A stretch of DNA of 35,480 nucleotides from Isotricha intestinalis (lineage: Eukaryota > Ciliophora > Litostomatea > Vestibuliferida > Isotrichidae), in the NCBI GenBank assembly GCA_023807065.1, contig JAJJLU010003721.1, positions 1 through 35,480 of the forward strand, read 5' to 3'. Of this stretch, positions 19,001-26,494 are shown one piece after another. Every line of letters starts with the position of its first letter. The stretch's first letter is position 1. The notes under the pieces were generated by a model that saw only the letters and a list, made by a program, of their open reading frames with translations, had not been told where the DNA came from and did not search any database. A program made the translations under genes and the position numbers.

Positions 19001-21382
19001 TGTTATTTTTTCATATGTTTCCATACAATTTTTTATTATTTTTCCAACATTATAAACTTTTATTCCAGGATATTTTTCTGAAATTAATTGAGATGTTGTT
19101 TTTTTACCTGAAAATAAATGTCCTACGAAGCATAATTTAATTGGAATATGATTAAAAGTATATTCATCATCTATTGGATTTTCTATTTGTAATTCATTTT
19201 TTTCTTCTTTTTCTTCATTTTCATTTTCTTCTTCTTTTTTATCTTCTTTTTTTTCTTCTTCTTTTTTTTCTTCTTCTTTTTTTTCTTCTTCTTTTTTTTC
19301 TTCTTCTTTCTTGTCTTCTTCTTTTTTCTCTTCATCTTTCTTATCTTCTTCTTTTTTCTCTTCATCTTTCTTATCTTCTTCTTTTTTCTCTTCATCTTTC
19401 TTATCTTCTTCGTTTTCATTTTCTTCTGATTTTTTTTCTTCTTGAATATCTGGAAAATTATTTATTTCACCATTATTAATTGGATTATTAGCCCCACTAA
19501 AAAAATCAACATCATCAAATTCATATTTCATATCCAAATACATTTCTAAAATTTCACCGAGTATTTGGTTATTAACATTATATACAGGTAAAGTAATATT
19601 AGATATATCTAGTCTTCCAGGTTCAAATTCAGAATTCGCCATTTTTTGTAAATCTTTTTCTTTTAAACCTCCAATTTGAAATTTACCTCCATTTAACATA
19701 AAAGCAATATCATTTCCTAGAATATCATATAAATTTAATTCAAGTGAATTTATTTTTTTTTTCCCTTTTTCCCTTTTAACCAATAAATTTTTAATATTAA
19801 TATTCCAATTTCCCATATAATGTATATAATCAAAGAATTCACAATATGAATAAATTAAATTTTCCTCTGTATTTTCATTATCCATTTCATTTGGATTTAT
19901 TTCTGTTTTTTGATGAGACTTTTCTTCAATTTCTCTATAATATTCTGAAATAGGAATATTTTCTATAAATAAATCCATCCAATTTTGCCAATTAGGAATT
20001 TGAATTAAATTAACATTATGTTCTTTTAAATATTTTTCAGCTTCATCTGTAATATCTAATAACATTTCCATTATTAAATCCATTCCTGGTTTAATTCTTT
20101 TTATTTTTGATAATTTACTTTTAATTTTATCCTCCATCATTTTAGGGGTATATTTATCTAATAAAGTAAAAAATAATTTTTCATCAAAATTATCAGCATA
20201 TGATTCATATGGTAAAGTATATTTTTCTTCTTCTAAAGGTTCTCTTTTTTCTTCTTTTATTAATTGTCTTTCATGTATTTTTTGAATTATATTTAAATCA
20301 TTATTTTTTTTTTCCATTTCTTCTAATTTATCTTTTATTATCTTTTCTCTGTCAATATAATGAGTTTGACTAAATTTTTTAAATTCTTCTTCTTCTTTCA
20401 ATTTTTTAGTATATTCTAATAATTTTTCATGTTCATGTTGAACTTTTCTTATTCTTCTTTCTTTATCTTTTCTTGATTTCTCTTCAAATGCAATTTTTTC
20501 TTGAATTCTTTTCATTATTATATCAGTTGCAACTGTTTTTTGTTTCGCTTTGTTTGAATTTGAATCTATATCTAAACCTAATTTGGATAAATTACTACTG
20601 AATTTGTTGACTGAATTTATATTTTCTTGAGAAGAATTTTTAAACGAGTTTAAAGTAGCTTTTTTATAAAAATTGCATTGAGACCAATATTTTTTATTTT
20701 TTTCTTTTTCAAATTCTCTTCTAATATTCATTTGATTATTCCAAGATTTTAAATTGTTTTCATCTAAATTTTTGCAAAAGTCTCCTCTTTTTTTTTCTTT
20801 ACTTCTAATATTATTTAATCTAGTCATATGCTGATTTTTAAGATATAAATTATCATTATCAATATGATTTAAAATATCTTTATAATAATTATTAAAAGTT
20901 TCTCCGAATTTATGAAGAGGATCTAATAATAATTTATTACTAGTTGCTTTTCTATTTAACATATCTTTTAAATATTTTTCATTTTTATTTGGAAATCTCA
21001 TTGTTTTATACATTTCAGCTAATTCATTTATACTTTTTGGAGGAAGAGTTTCTAAAGAAATAAATTTACTATCTAAAACTTGTTTAATTCTAAATAATAA
21101 TTGGGATGCAACTCCTTTTTTTTTATTTATTAAATCATTTCTTCTATTATCATTAAATTTTATTCCTATATCTGAAAAAGCTTTTGTGAGATATTGATAA
21201 TTTTTTGATATTAATTTTTTATCAGTTGAATTATCATAAGATGAAAAATTTGGGATTAAACGATGTTTATGAAGGATTTCACCAAATAAATACCCATTAG
21301 AAAAATCTTCTGGAATATTTGTTATTTTTTTGCTTAAATGAAGTGATGAATTTAACCAATTTGCTAGAGAAGTTTCAGACAT
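16028..21382 (-). CDS. SPEF2/CPC1 central-pair protein
   Basis: The 1784-residue protein matches sperm flagellar protein 2 (Chlamydomonas CPC1). It starts with the CH-like CLAMP domain (about 1-105; LANWLNSSLHLSKKI, GYLFGEILHKH). A charged coiled-coil region follows, then a Glu/Lys repeat tract (about 645-730). An adenylate-kinase-like domain begins with the P-loop GHLFSGKKT at 754-762 and continues with ILDDFPQTLNQ and a lid region with DPNTNIIYH. A large helical C-terminal region follows. Length and domain order agree with the family. By family knowledge it builds the C1b projection of the axonemal central pair and supports ciliary beating, so the organism very likely has motile 9+2 cilia. 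It reads through 5.3 kb with no intron. The start leaves only four residues before the CH-like fold, as in relatives. Confidence 0.94.
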   Translation of the reverse strand: MSETSLANWLNSSLHLSKKITNIPEDFSNGYLFGEILHKHRLIPNFSSYDNSTDKKLISKNYQYLTKAFSDIGIKFNDNRRNDLINKKKGVASQLLFRIKQVLDSKFISLETLPPKSINELAEMYKTMRFPNKNEKYLKDMLNRKATSNKLLLDPLHKFGETFNNYYKDILNHIDNDNLYLKNQHMTRLNNIRSKEKKRGDFCKNLDENNLKSWNNQMNIRREFEKEKNKKYWSQCNFYKKATLNSFKNSSQENINSVNKFSSNLSKLGLDIDSNSNKAKQKTVATDIIMKRIQEKIAFEEKSRKDKERRIRKVQHEHEKLLEYTKKLKEEEEFKKFSQTHYIDREKIIKDKLEEMEKKNNDLNIIQKIHERQLIKEEKREPLEEEKYTLPYESYADNFDEKLFFTLLDKYTPKMMEDKIKSKLSKIKRIKPGMDLIMEMLLDITDEAEKYLKEHNVNLIQIPNWQNWMDLFIENIPISEYYREIEEKSHQKTEINPNEMDNENTEENLIYSYCEFFDYIHYMGNWNINIKNLLVKREKGKKKINSLELNLYDILGNDIAFMLNGGKFQIGGLKEKDLQKMANSEFEPGRLDISNITLPVYNVNNQILGEILEMYLDMKYEFDDVDFFSGANNPINNGEINNFPDIQEEKKSEENENEEDKKDEEKKEEDKKDEEKKEEDKKDEEKKEEDKKEEEKKEEEKKEEEKKEEEKKEDKKEEENENEEKEEKNELQIENPIDDEYTFNHIPIKLCFVGHLFSGKKTTSQLISEKYPGIKVYNVGKIIKNCMETYEKITTPLEDHPKFKTMKKNQLEQLKAEREKEEHEFAYLRSIIEPYAKKEIENISDDNLINLIFYYLQKDFPIKTKEEIEEEVNKKINRINTIEEELALIREEQLKKPKAKVKEEQNFIKEKETLIHNSYKGIILDDFPQTLNQFKLFEKRCTGFIEQLDLPKPEKEIENENLLFIIDKIFHTDPKKQGITSVFDNFCLFDVSEQETLRRVNNRKIDPNTNIIYHMEDNPPPEKDKKLNERLVDVTEPTEEEVEKQLHEYDLSIQEVKKYIEIFKNIYIVKESKDKEEIVNDLCDNILSKVIEKYEQSYYVNKELNEENTNINNENNENNENINIQSSSNNQNISSISHSSRLNRSMMGEREHVAMNPTAELQNTNIKYGRRYNEVKKRIIKSNINMLFLKKWGTFNNNYTTTLKHIFVNISNIRELISNTLEKNQNDFISFLNTPSNKKELIDKFTKKYSSFKIQFSHLTTHDLVIEEFNNDLNDLTDGLWEIINERKLNAIEERKKLMHNGFFEKQILYFYENIEKMFLIETEKFLISVDIIKEFYHHLTTITNAPNLIFTNKLDEIKPNSIIRNTENLPLIKEDDDGNKVFPRIEKIYLNCMKIIFQYDYLIKQIETSDFLQKQSENLNINSSGTDNSVNRTHLSKKKKLTKIKTLRKGLNDSVTSEESKELFNIIEEQTNGVENEKNKYKYRLTIIKTYAIGTLNTILRISNELYSLLDEWIIDSVHFQNNMMNQLIERLRKIVNQNLKIQWDFELDKFNIYKPMKFKFKNNYKNPNEDVESEGENDISYRKYIEILYKLYKDVQLYTIENEFISEARFIDIVFKKHICINFSNLEETPLNKINYHQFYNFIKKMTFSIDPDKGRDDLININHIFAIMSLFPLKYLDDYDYKQIYSKIQDKLKSHCFLSKEDYFNTTLWFEGNKIFNEYYDDSEDKKAKKFNMSLKEFLYELFKKENGDVNMEDLLNAVKLKSLKSKDEDFYIDKYIDLLN
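19231..19410 (-). repeat. 30-bp tandem repeat in SPEF2 (Glu/Lys tract)
   Basis: Three identical 30-base units occupy 19321-19350, 19351-19380 and 19381-19410, each encoding ten residues of the type DKKDEEKKEE. Three more diverged 30-base units precede them (19231-19320), built from a 15-base pyrimidine-rich subunit that encodes KKEEE. Perfect identity of the last three units points to recent expansion. The array is a multiple of three throughout, so the frame is kept. Confidence 0.9.
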
Positions 21383-21792
21383 ATTTATTTTAATAATTTT
21401 ATTTTTATACTTTTAATTATAATTTTAATTATAGAATTATTTATTGTAAATTCAATTAAAAATAAAAATTAGTTTCTTCTTTATTTTTTTTGATTAAGAT
21501 AAATATTATTTTATTGTATTTATTTCTGATAAGAATCTATGTTAATACAAAAGATTATAAAAGTTTTAAAAATTATAATCAGGGAAAATTTATTCTTATT
21601 CACATAAATTTTAAATTTAAATTATATATATATATATATATAATTAATCCCGTTTTTTAAAATTGTAAATCTTTGATTAATTATTCATTATTTTTATTTT
21701 CAATACAAAATTTCATTAAATGATTTTATTTTTAATCTCAATATTTTTCTTATAAATATGAAAAGAAAAAAAAATAAAATTAAATAAAAAAA
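21383..21792. promoter_or_regulatory. Divergent intergenic region with a TA dinucleotide run
   Basis: These 410 bases separate SPEF2 (minus) from the CaaX-box gene (plus) and must hold both promoters. A run of ten TA dinucleotides occupies 21623-21642. I see no coding remnant and no other motif. Confidence 0.5.
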
Positions 21793-22677
21793 ATGTCTTA
21801 TAAAGAAAAAAGAAATTCAATATCATATGGAATAAATAATTTCAAAAGTTCAAATATTAAAAGCATTAATTCAAAAAAATCAAAAAAAGATTCAAAAATA
21901 TCCACAAAAGCCTCATTTAAAACAGATGATATTAAAGAAATAAATAATATAATAAAAGAAAAAAACTTATCAAACAGAATATATTCAAAGTCGTTTGCCC
22001 AAACTTATATTCCTTTATCTAAACAAGAAAAAGTTAAAGAAATTCATAATATGAATGAATCATCTTTTAATCGTTTTAAAACATATTCTACAATTTTTGA
22101 ACGAATTAAAAAAGAAATATGTGATATAAACACTAATTTAAATAATTCCCTTCATATAAAAAAATTGTCGAATGATATATTAAAAGACTATAATATGAAA
22201 ATAGATATTCCAATAGAAGAACAAGATGATGAAAATTGTTCTCCTCTTCAAATAAAAACCAAAAATAAAATTAAAATTCCTTTTTCTCAAAGAGGAGAAA
22301 ACGAAAAAACGAATAATTCAAATTTACTAAATGATAATGATATTTCATTAATAAATAGCAATTCAATTATAATAAATTCAAATGAAACAAGTGATTTTAT
22401 TGATGATGATATTAATATTAGTAGTCTTAATGAAAATGTTCAAAAAATTGTAATAAGACCTACTGAACAAAGCGAAAGTATGCAATCAATGAGGTTAAAA
22501 AATAAAATTATGAGAAATAAATGTTTAGATAGACATAATAGTTTTAGAAAATATCAATTAATGAATGAAAAAAAATTTGTTTTATATGAAAAAATTATTC
22601 CTGAACAAAATGATGAATTTTATCATCATACAAATGAAAAGAATATTTCTCCAAGTTGTAACTGTACTCTTCAATAA
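21793..22677 (+). CDS. Unrecognised disordered protein with a C-terminal CaaX box
   Basis: I do not recognise this 294-residue protein. It starts at an ATG in a strong A-rich leader and ends in TAA. It is hydrophilic, rich in Lys, Ser, Asn and Ile, and probably mostly disordered, with no membrane segment. The last residues are S-C-N-C-T-L-Q. The final four, CTLQ, form a CaaX prenylation motif, and a Gln at the X position is favoured by farnesyltransferase. A second Cys two residues earlier could be palmitoylated, as in Ras proteins. If both are used the protein would be held on the inner face of a membrane. A short helical stretch, FRKYQLMNEKKFVLYEKI, is near the C-terminus. It diverges from SPEF2 and converges with the uS15 gene; neither tells its job. 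Confidence 0.75.
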   Translation: MSYKEKRNSISYGINNFKSSNIKSINSKKSKKDSKISTKASFKTDDIKEINNIIKEKNLSNRIYSKSFAQTYIPLSKQEKVKEIHNMNESSFNRFKTYSTIFERIKKEICDINTNLNNSLHIKKLSNDILKDYNMKIDIPIEEQDDENCSPLQIKTKNKIKIPFSQRGENEKTNNSNLLNDNDISLINSNSIIINSNETSDFIDDDINISSLNENVQKIVIRPTEQSESMQSMRLKNKIMRNKCLDRHNSFRKYQLMNEKKFVLYEKIIPEQNDEFYHHTNEKNISPSCNCTLQ

Positions 22678-22930
22678 ATGTTTTATCATATTATATTTCT
22701 TGTAAATATAGTATTTATTATTTTAAAAATTATATTACTTTTAATTTTAGTTAATATTTAAAAAAAAATATTTTGAATCAATTACCAAAAAAATGTTTTT
22801 TATATCCACTATAAGAATATTTTCTTTAACTTTCTTTCCATTATAAAAATATTAAATAAAAAAAATAATTATAATAAAAAAAAACTTAAAAAAAAATTCA
22901 TTCTTCCCTTCATTTAAATATATTTATAGT

Positions 22931-23386
22931 TTAAGAAACAAGAGCAAGAGCAGTTTGATAATCATATTTCCAGTTAGCAGGAATTTGTTTTGTTAATTTA
23001 TAATATCTAACCAATCTATGAATTTTACTTTCAACAAGAATTAATCTATATTTACTATCTTTATCCCTGTGATTTTTTTCAATGTGTTTTCTCATTGCAA
23101 CAGCTCTTTTCATTAAATGATATAAATCTTCTGGAATTTCAGGAGCTAAACCTTTTTTTTTTAAAACTCTTAAAATTTTTGCTCCAGTTAATAATCTACT
23201 TTGAGGAACTGCATAATTATCTCTTAAAATTACACCAATTTGACTTGGTTTATATCCTTTCTTTGCAAGTTGTTCTATTCTCTCTGTTACTTCTGAGACT
23301 TGTATATTAAGCCAACGAGGGGGAACCTTCTTATATGGCATTGAACTTTTACTTATTCCTTTACCTTGACCGTACATACGACCCAT
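22931..23386 (-). CDS. Small-subunit ribosomal protein uS15 (eukaryotic S13)
   Basis: The 151-residue protein is full length for cytosolic uS15 and conserved end to end. It opens with [12 protein letters not shown], and includes [54 protein letters not shown] and a C-terminal [12 protein letters not shown]. It binds 18S rRNA in the central domain of the 40S subunit. It is a single uninterrupted frame; many eukaryotes carry introns in this gene. The leader gtatctaaaa just before ATG is slightly less AT-rich than the surroundings. The 155-bp gap to the K+ channel gene upstream on the same strand holds its promoter. Confidence 0.99.
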   Translation of the reverse strand: MGRMYGQGKGISKSSMPYKKVPPRWLNIQVSEVTERIEQLAKKGYKPSQIGVILRDNYAVPQSRLLTGAKILRVLKKKGLAPEIPEDLYHLMKRAVAMRKHIEKNHRDKDSKYRLILVESKIHRLVRYYKLTKQIPANWKYDYQTALALVS

Positions 23387-23541
23387 TTTTAGATACGCAA
23401 TTAATTTTTAAATAAATATTAAATTTATTATTTTTTTATAAATAATTATTTTTTTTTTTAATTATTATTTTATAATTAACTTTTGTTTTTATATTAAAAT
23501 CAAAGTAATTTTAAATTATTTAACACATTAATATTTAATAA

Positions 23542-25815
23542 TTAATCTAATTCGTTTTCTATGTATACTAAGGAATGTTCATTAGTTCTATTTCTTCTTT
23601 GTATATATTCACTATCTATTTTTTTTTTTAATTCTTTCATTTGTTTTATTGTTTTCATTGCTTTTAAAGTATTATTTTTAACTGATTTAAAACTTTGATT
23701 AGGTTCTTTGAAAAATAAAGGAAAAAAATATGTTTTATATTCATCTTTTGAAACTTGATATTTTGCTAATTCTTCAGCAAAAAATTCATCATAATGAACA
23801 AGATTAGAATTTACAAGTTGAGTATCTTCAAATAATTTATCTAAATTCAAATTTTTATTTAAATTTATCCCATTCATATTTATATTTTCATTCCTATGTT
23901 CATCATATATTTTTTTCATTCCATTCATTAAATTATTTTTATTTATTTCTGCTAATAAACCAAAATCATTTGGTTTTTTTTCAATTAAATCTAACATTAA
24001 TTTAGTATTTTGAATACATTTTTTTAAATATTTTATCATAACAACTTGTGTATCAGTATATCCTAAAAATGAACTATTTAATTTTTTAAGAATATTAACT
24101 TCATTATTTATATATTTAATATCTTCTAAAATTCTTTCAGCAATATCATATAATTGATCTTTAGTTGGAATGATATCAAAAGATTTTAATTTTTCAGATA
24201 AAAATCTACATTCTTCAATCATTAAATTTACATTCCTTTTTTCATAATTATACTCCATTTCATATCTTTTTTGACTTATATTATCATTAATATATCGATT
24301 TTGAATAATAAACATTTTAATTCCATGAAAAATAATATTAGAATAAATATCTTTTAATTCATTTCTAATTTTTAACCTAGTAATTAATTTATAAGATTTT
24401 AATTCACTTTCACTTAAAATACTTTTTTGAGTTAAAAAAATCATCATCATACTTATAAAATAAATTCCAACTGAACAAGAAATAATAACTAAAATTCTTC
24501 CAAAATGAGTTTTTGGATAAAAATCACCATAACCAACAGTAGTCATTGAAACAAAAACACACCATAATGCATTCCATATAAATGTCCAATCTTGAGTAAT
24601 AACATCATAAGTTTCCCAATAATACATTTCAAATATTCTTATACATAATGAAAAACATAAACAAGATATTGCAAAAAGAAAAATTAATGATATAAAGGGA
24701 TTACTCTTTTGATAAGCTTTCATTGTAAAAAATAAATTGGTTGATAAATAAAATTTATCTAATATTTTTTCTGATAATACACTATCATAAATTGATAAGG
24801 AATTTATTAATTGAAAAAAATATAAAGCTCGAAAATTTGCAAATGCACTTAATAATGATGATAAAGGTAATATCATTAAACGATCTAATTGATGGTTTAT
24901 CCAAATATAATTTAAATAAGGATATTGAAAAACTAATAAGTATATTACTTCAAAAAATAACATTAAGCAATATTTACTTTTATAAAAAGGAGTTGAATTA
25001 TCTTTTAAAACTTTATTTTCTCTAAAAAATGATAGATAACGTGATGCACTTAAAAAAAGTATACTTACTAATGACAATGATAAAATTAAATATCTTAATT
25101 TATTATTTGATTTTGAAATAACTAAATTAATTTCTGTGTCTTTATAATTAAAAGAATAATCTATTCTATAAGTGAATAAACTAATATTATGAGCCATTAA
25201 AATATCATAATTATTTATTTCTGAAAATGTAAAATTATTAAAAATATAATGAGTTATTATTGTTGGTAATGTATTTCCTTTTGGTTCAGTAATAAGTGTT
25301 AAATTAATATTTTTATCTTCAAATAAATTTTTCCAAGCTCTAAGTTTATTTGGTTCATCAAAATTAAATTTATTTAAAATTAAAGCACCTATTTTTCTTA
25401 TGTATTTATTATCAAAGAAATAATTATCATTTTCAATATGACAAAATATTTGAGAAATAATAATTAATATAGAAGCAATAATATTTAAAAGATGAATATA
25501 ATATTTAAAGTGTATAAATGTTTTTTCTTTTTTTTTTGTTTCAAATTCTTCTTCATTTATTTCTATATTACTACTTTTTAATTTTGAGGAAATAAAACTT
25601 AAAGAATCACCATTTGATGTATCTTCATCATAATCAGAAATAACTTCACTATAATTATTTGTCATATAATTATCTTTCATATCTAGATTTTTTGATTTAA
25701 ACCTATTTTTTAAGTCAATTTCCATTCCATCAAAATCCTTTTGTAAAGTTTGACCTTGAGGAGTTCTGTTTAGTTCCTCTAAATAAGGATTATTTCTTGA
25801 TAATAATAAATACAT
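23542..25815 (-). CDS. Calcium-activated (SK-type) potassium channel
   Basis: The 757-residue protein has six transmembrane segments: S1 about 105-125, S2 about 242-262, S3 about 283-307, S4 about 313-337, S5 about 375-400 and S6 about 440-463. The pore carries SMTTVGYGDFYPKT with the filter GYGD at 428-431. S4 has a single Arg, so it is not a strong voltage sensor. After S6 the stretch SELKSYKLITRLKIRNELK and following helices match the calmodulin-binding region of SK channels, and a coiled coil follows. These features are typical of the SK-like channels that are greatly expanded in ciliates. The S1-S2 loop is unusually long (about 115 residues) with three N-x-S/T sites. It probably hyperpolarises the membrane in response to calcium and so tunes ciliary beat; that role is by family. 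The ATG is the first in frame. Confidence 0.94.
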   Translation of the reverse strand: MYLLLSRNNPYLEELNRTPQGQTLQKDFDGMEIDLKNRFKSKNLDMKDNYMTNNYSEVISDYDEDTSNGDSLSFISSKLKSSNIEINEEEFETKKKEKTFIHFKYYIHLLNIIASILIIISQIFCHIENDNYFFDNKYIRKIGALILNKFNFDEPNKLRAWKNLFEDKNINLTLITEPKGNTLPTIITHYIFNNFTFSEINNYDILMAHNISLFTYRIDYSFNYKDTEINLVISKSNNKLRYLILSLSLVSILFLSASRYLSFFRENKVLKDNSTPFYKSKYCLMLFFEVIYLLVFQYPYLNYIWINHQLDRLMILPLSSLLSAFANFRALYFFQLINSLSIYDSVLSEKILDKFYLSTNLFFTMKAYQKSNPFISLIFLFAISCLCFSLCIRIFEMYYWETYDVITQDWTFIWNALWCVFVSMTTVGYGDFYPKTHFGRILVIISCSVGIYFISMMMIFLTQKSILSESELKSYKLITRLKIRNELKDIYSNIIFHGIKMFIIQNRYINDNISQKRYEMEYNYEKRNVNLMIEECRFLSEKLKSFDIIPTKDQLYDIAERILEDIKYINNEVNILKKLNSSFLGYTDTQVVMIKYLKKCIQNTKLMLDLIEKKPNDFGLLAEINKNNLMNGMKKIYDEHRNENINMNGINLNKNLNLDKLFEDTQLVNSNLVHYDEFFAEELAKYQVSKDEYKTYFFPLFFKEPNQSFKSVKNNTLKAMKTIKQMKELKKKIDSEYIQRRNRTNEHSLVYIENELD

Positions 25816-26494
25816 TTTATTGAAAAGAAATTTTTATCAAAAAAAATAAATAGATTAATTATTTATCTAAGAAAAACTTTATTTGAACATAAAATTATAA
25901 TCAAAATTAATTTTGAATATTATAAATTTAATGAAACCCTAAAAATTATTCTGATAATTTTTAAATATTCTAAAAAGAGTATTTTTAATAGCTTAAGATT
26001 AATCATTTAATAATATATCAAAATAAATATTAGATAATTCGGTAAACAAAAAATAATTAAATATTTTTTCCTGTTTTTAAATATAAGTTTTATTATTCAA
26101 TTAAAGAATTATTTATAACCTTAAACAACAAATGAATAAAATATTTCTAGGAATAAATATGACAATATTATTTGTAAATTATATAGATTCAAAATTTATT
26201 AATCCAAATATTAAGTGAAATAATGAATACTAACATTTTTATTTAAGAACAAAATATATTAAAACAATTATTATGGTTGAATGAAGTTAATCAAAAAAAT
26301 ATTATTAGTAAGAGAAAATAAAAAATAAAATAAAAGGATTAGAAAAAAAAGTATAATAATAACAATAAGGAAATATTAATATTTAAATTAAAATATATTT
26401 GATTAAAATAAAAATTATATTTTAAGAAAATACAGTGAATTATAAATATGATATTATAAATATAATTATTTTATTTAATTTTAATTTAAAAAAA
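25816..26494. promoter_or_regulatory. Divergent intergenic region, long
   Basis: These 679 bases separate the K+ channel (minus) from the discoidin-like gene (plus) and should hold both promoters. A 28-codon open frame lies near 26131-26217 and a stop-free plus-strand stretch near 26249-26320 reads as a charged peptide, but neither resembles a known family. I call no gene here. Confidence 0.5.

Noticed and set aside
19174..19479. Long Leu/Phe-rich plus-strand frame and a Lys-rich minus-strand frame opposite or out of phase with SPEF2
   Set aside because: Both arise from the low-complexity Glu/Lys repeat of SPEF2 read in other frames.
21623..21642. TA dinucleotide run as a replication origin or promoter signature
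   Set aside because: Simple TA runs are expected at this base composition and nothing else supports a function.
26435..26494. Twenty-codon upstream extension of the discoidin-like gene
   Set aside because: It begins with GTG, not ATG, and is an AT-rich hydrophobic leader; the ATG at 26495 opens directly onto the domain.
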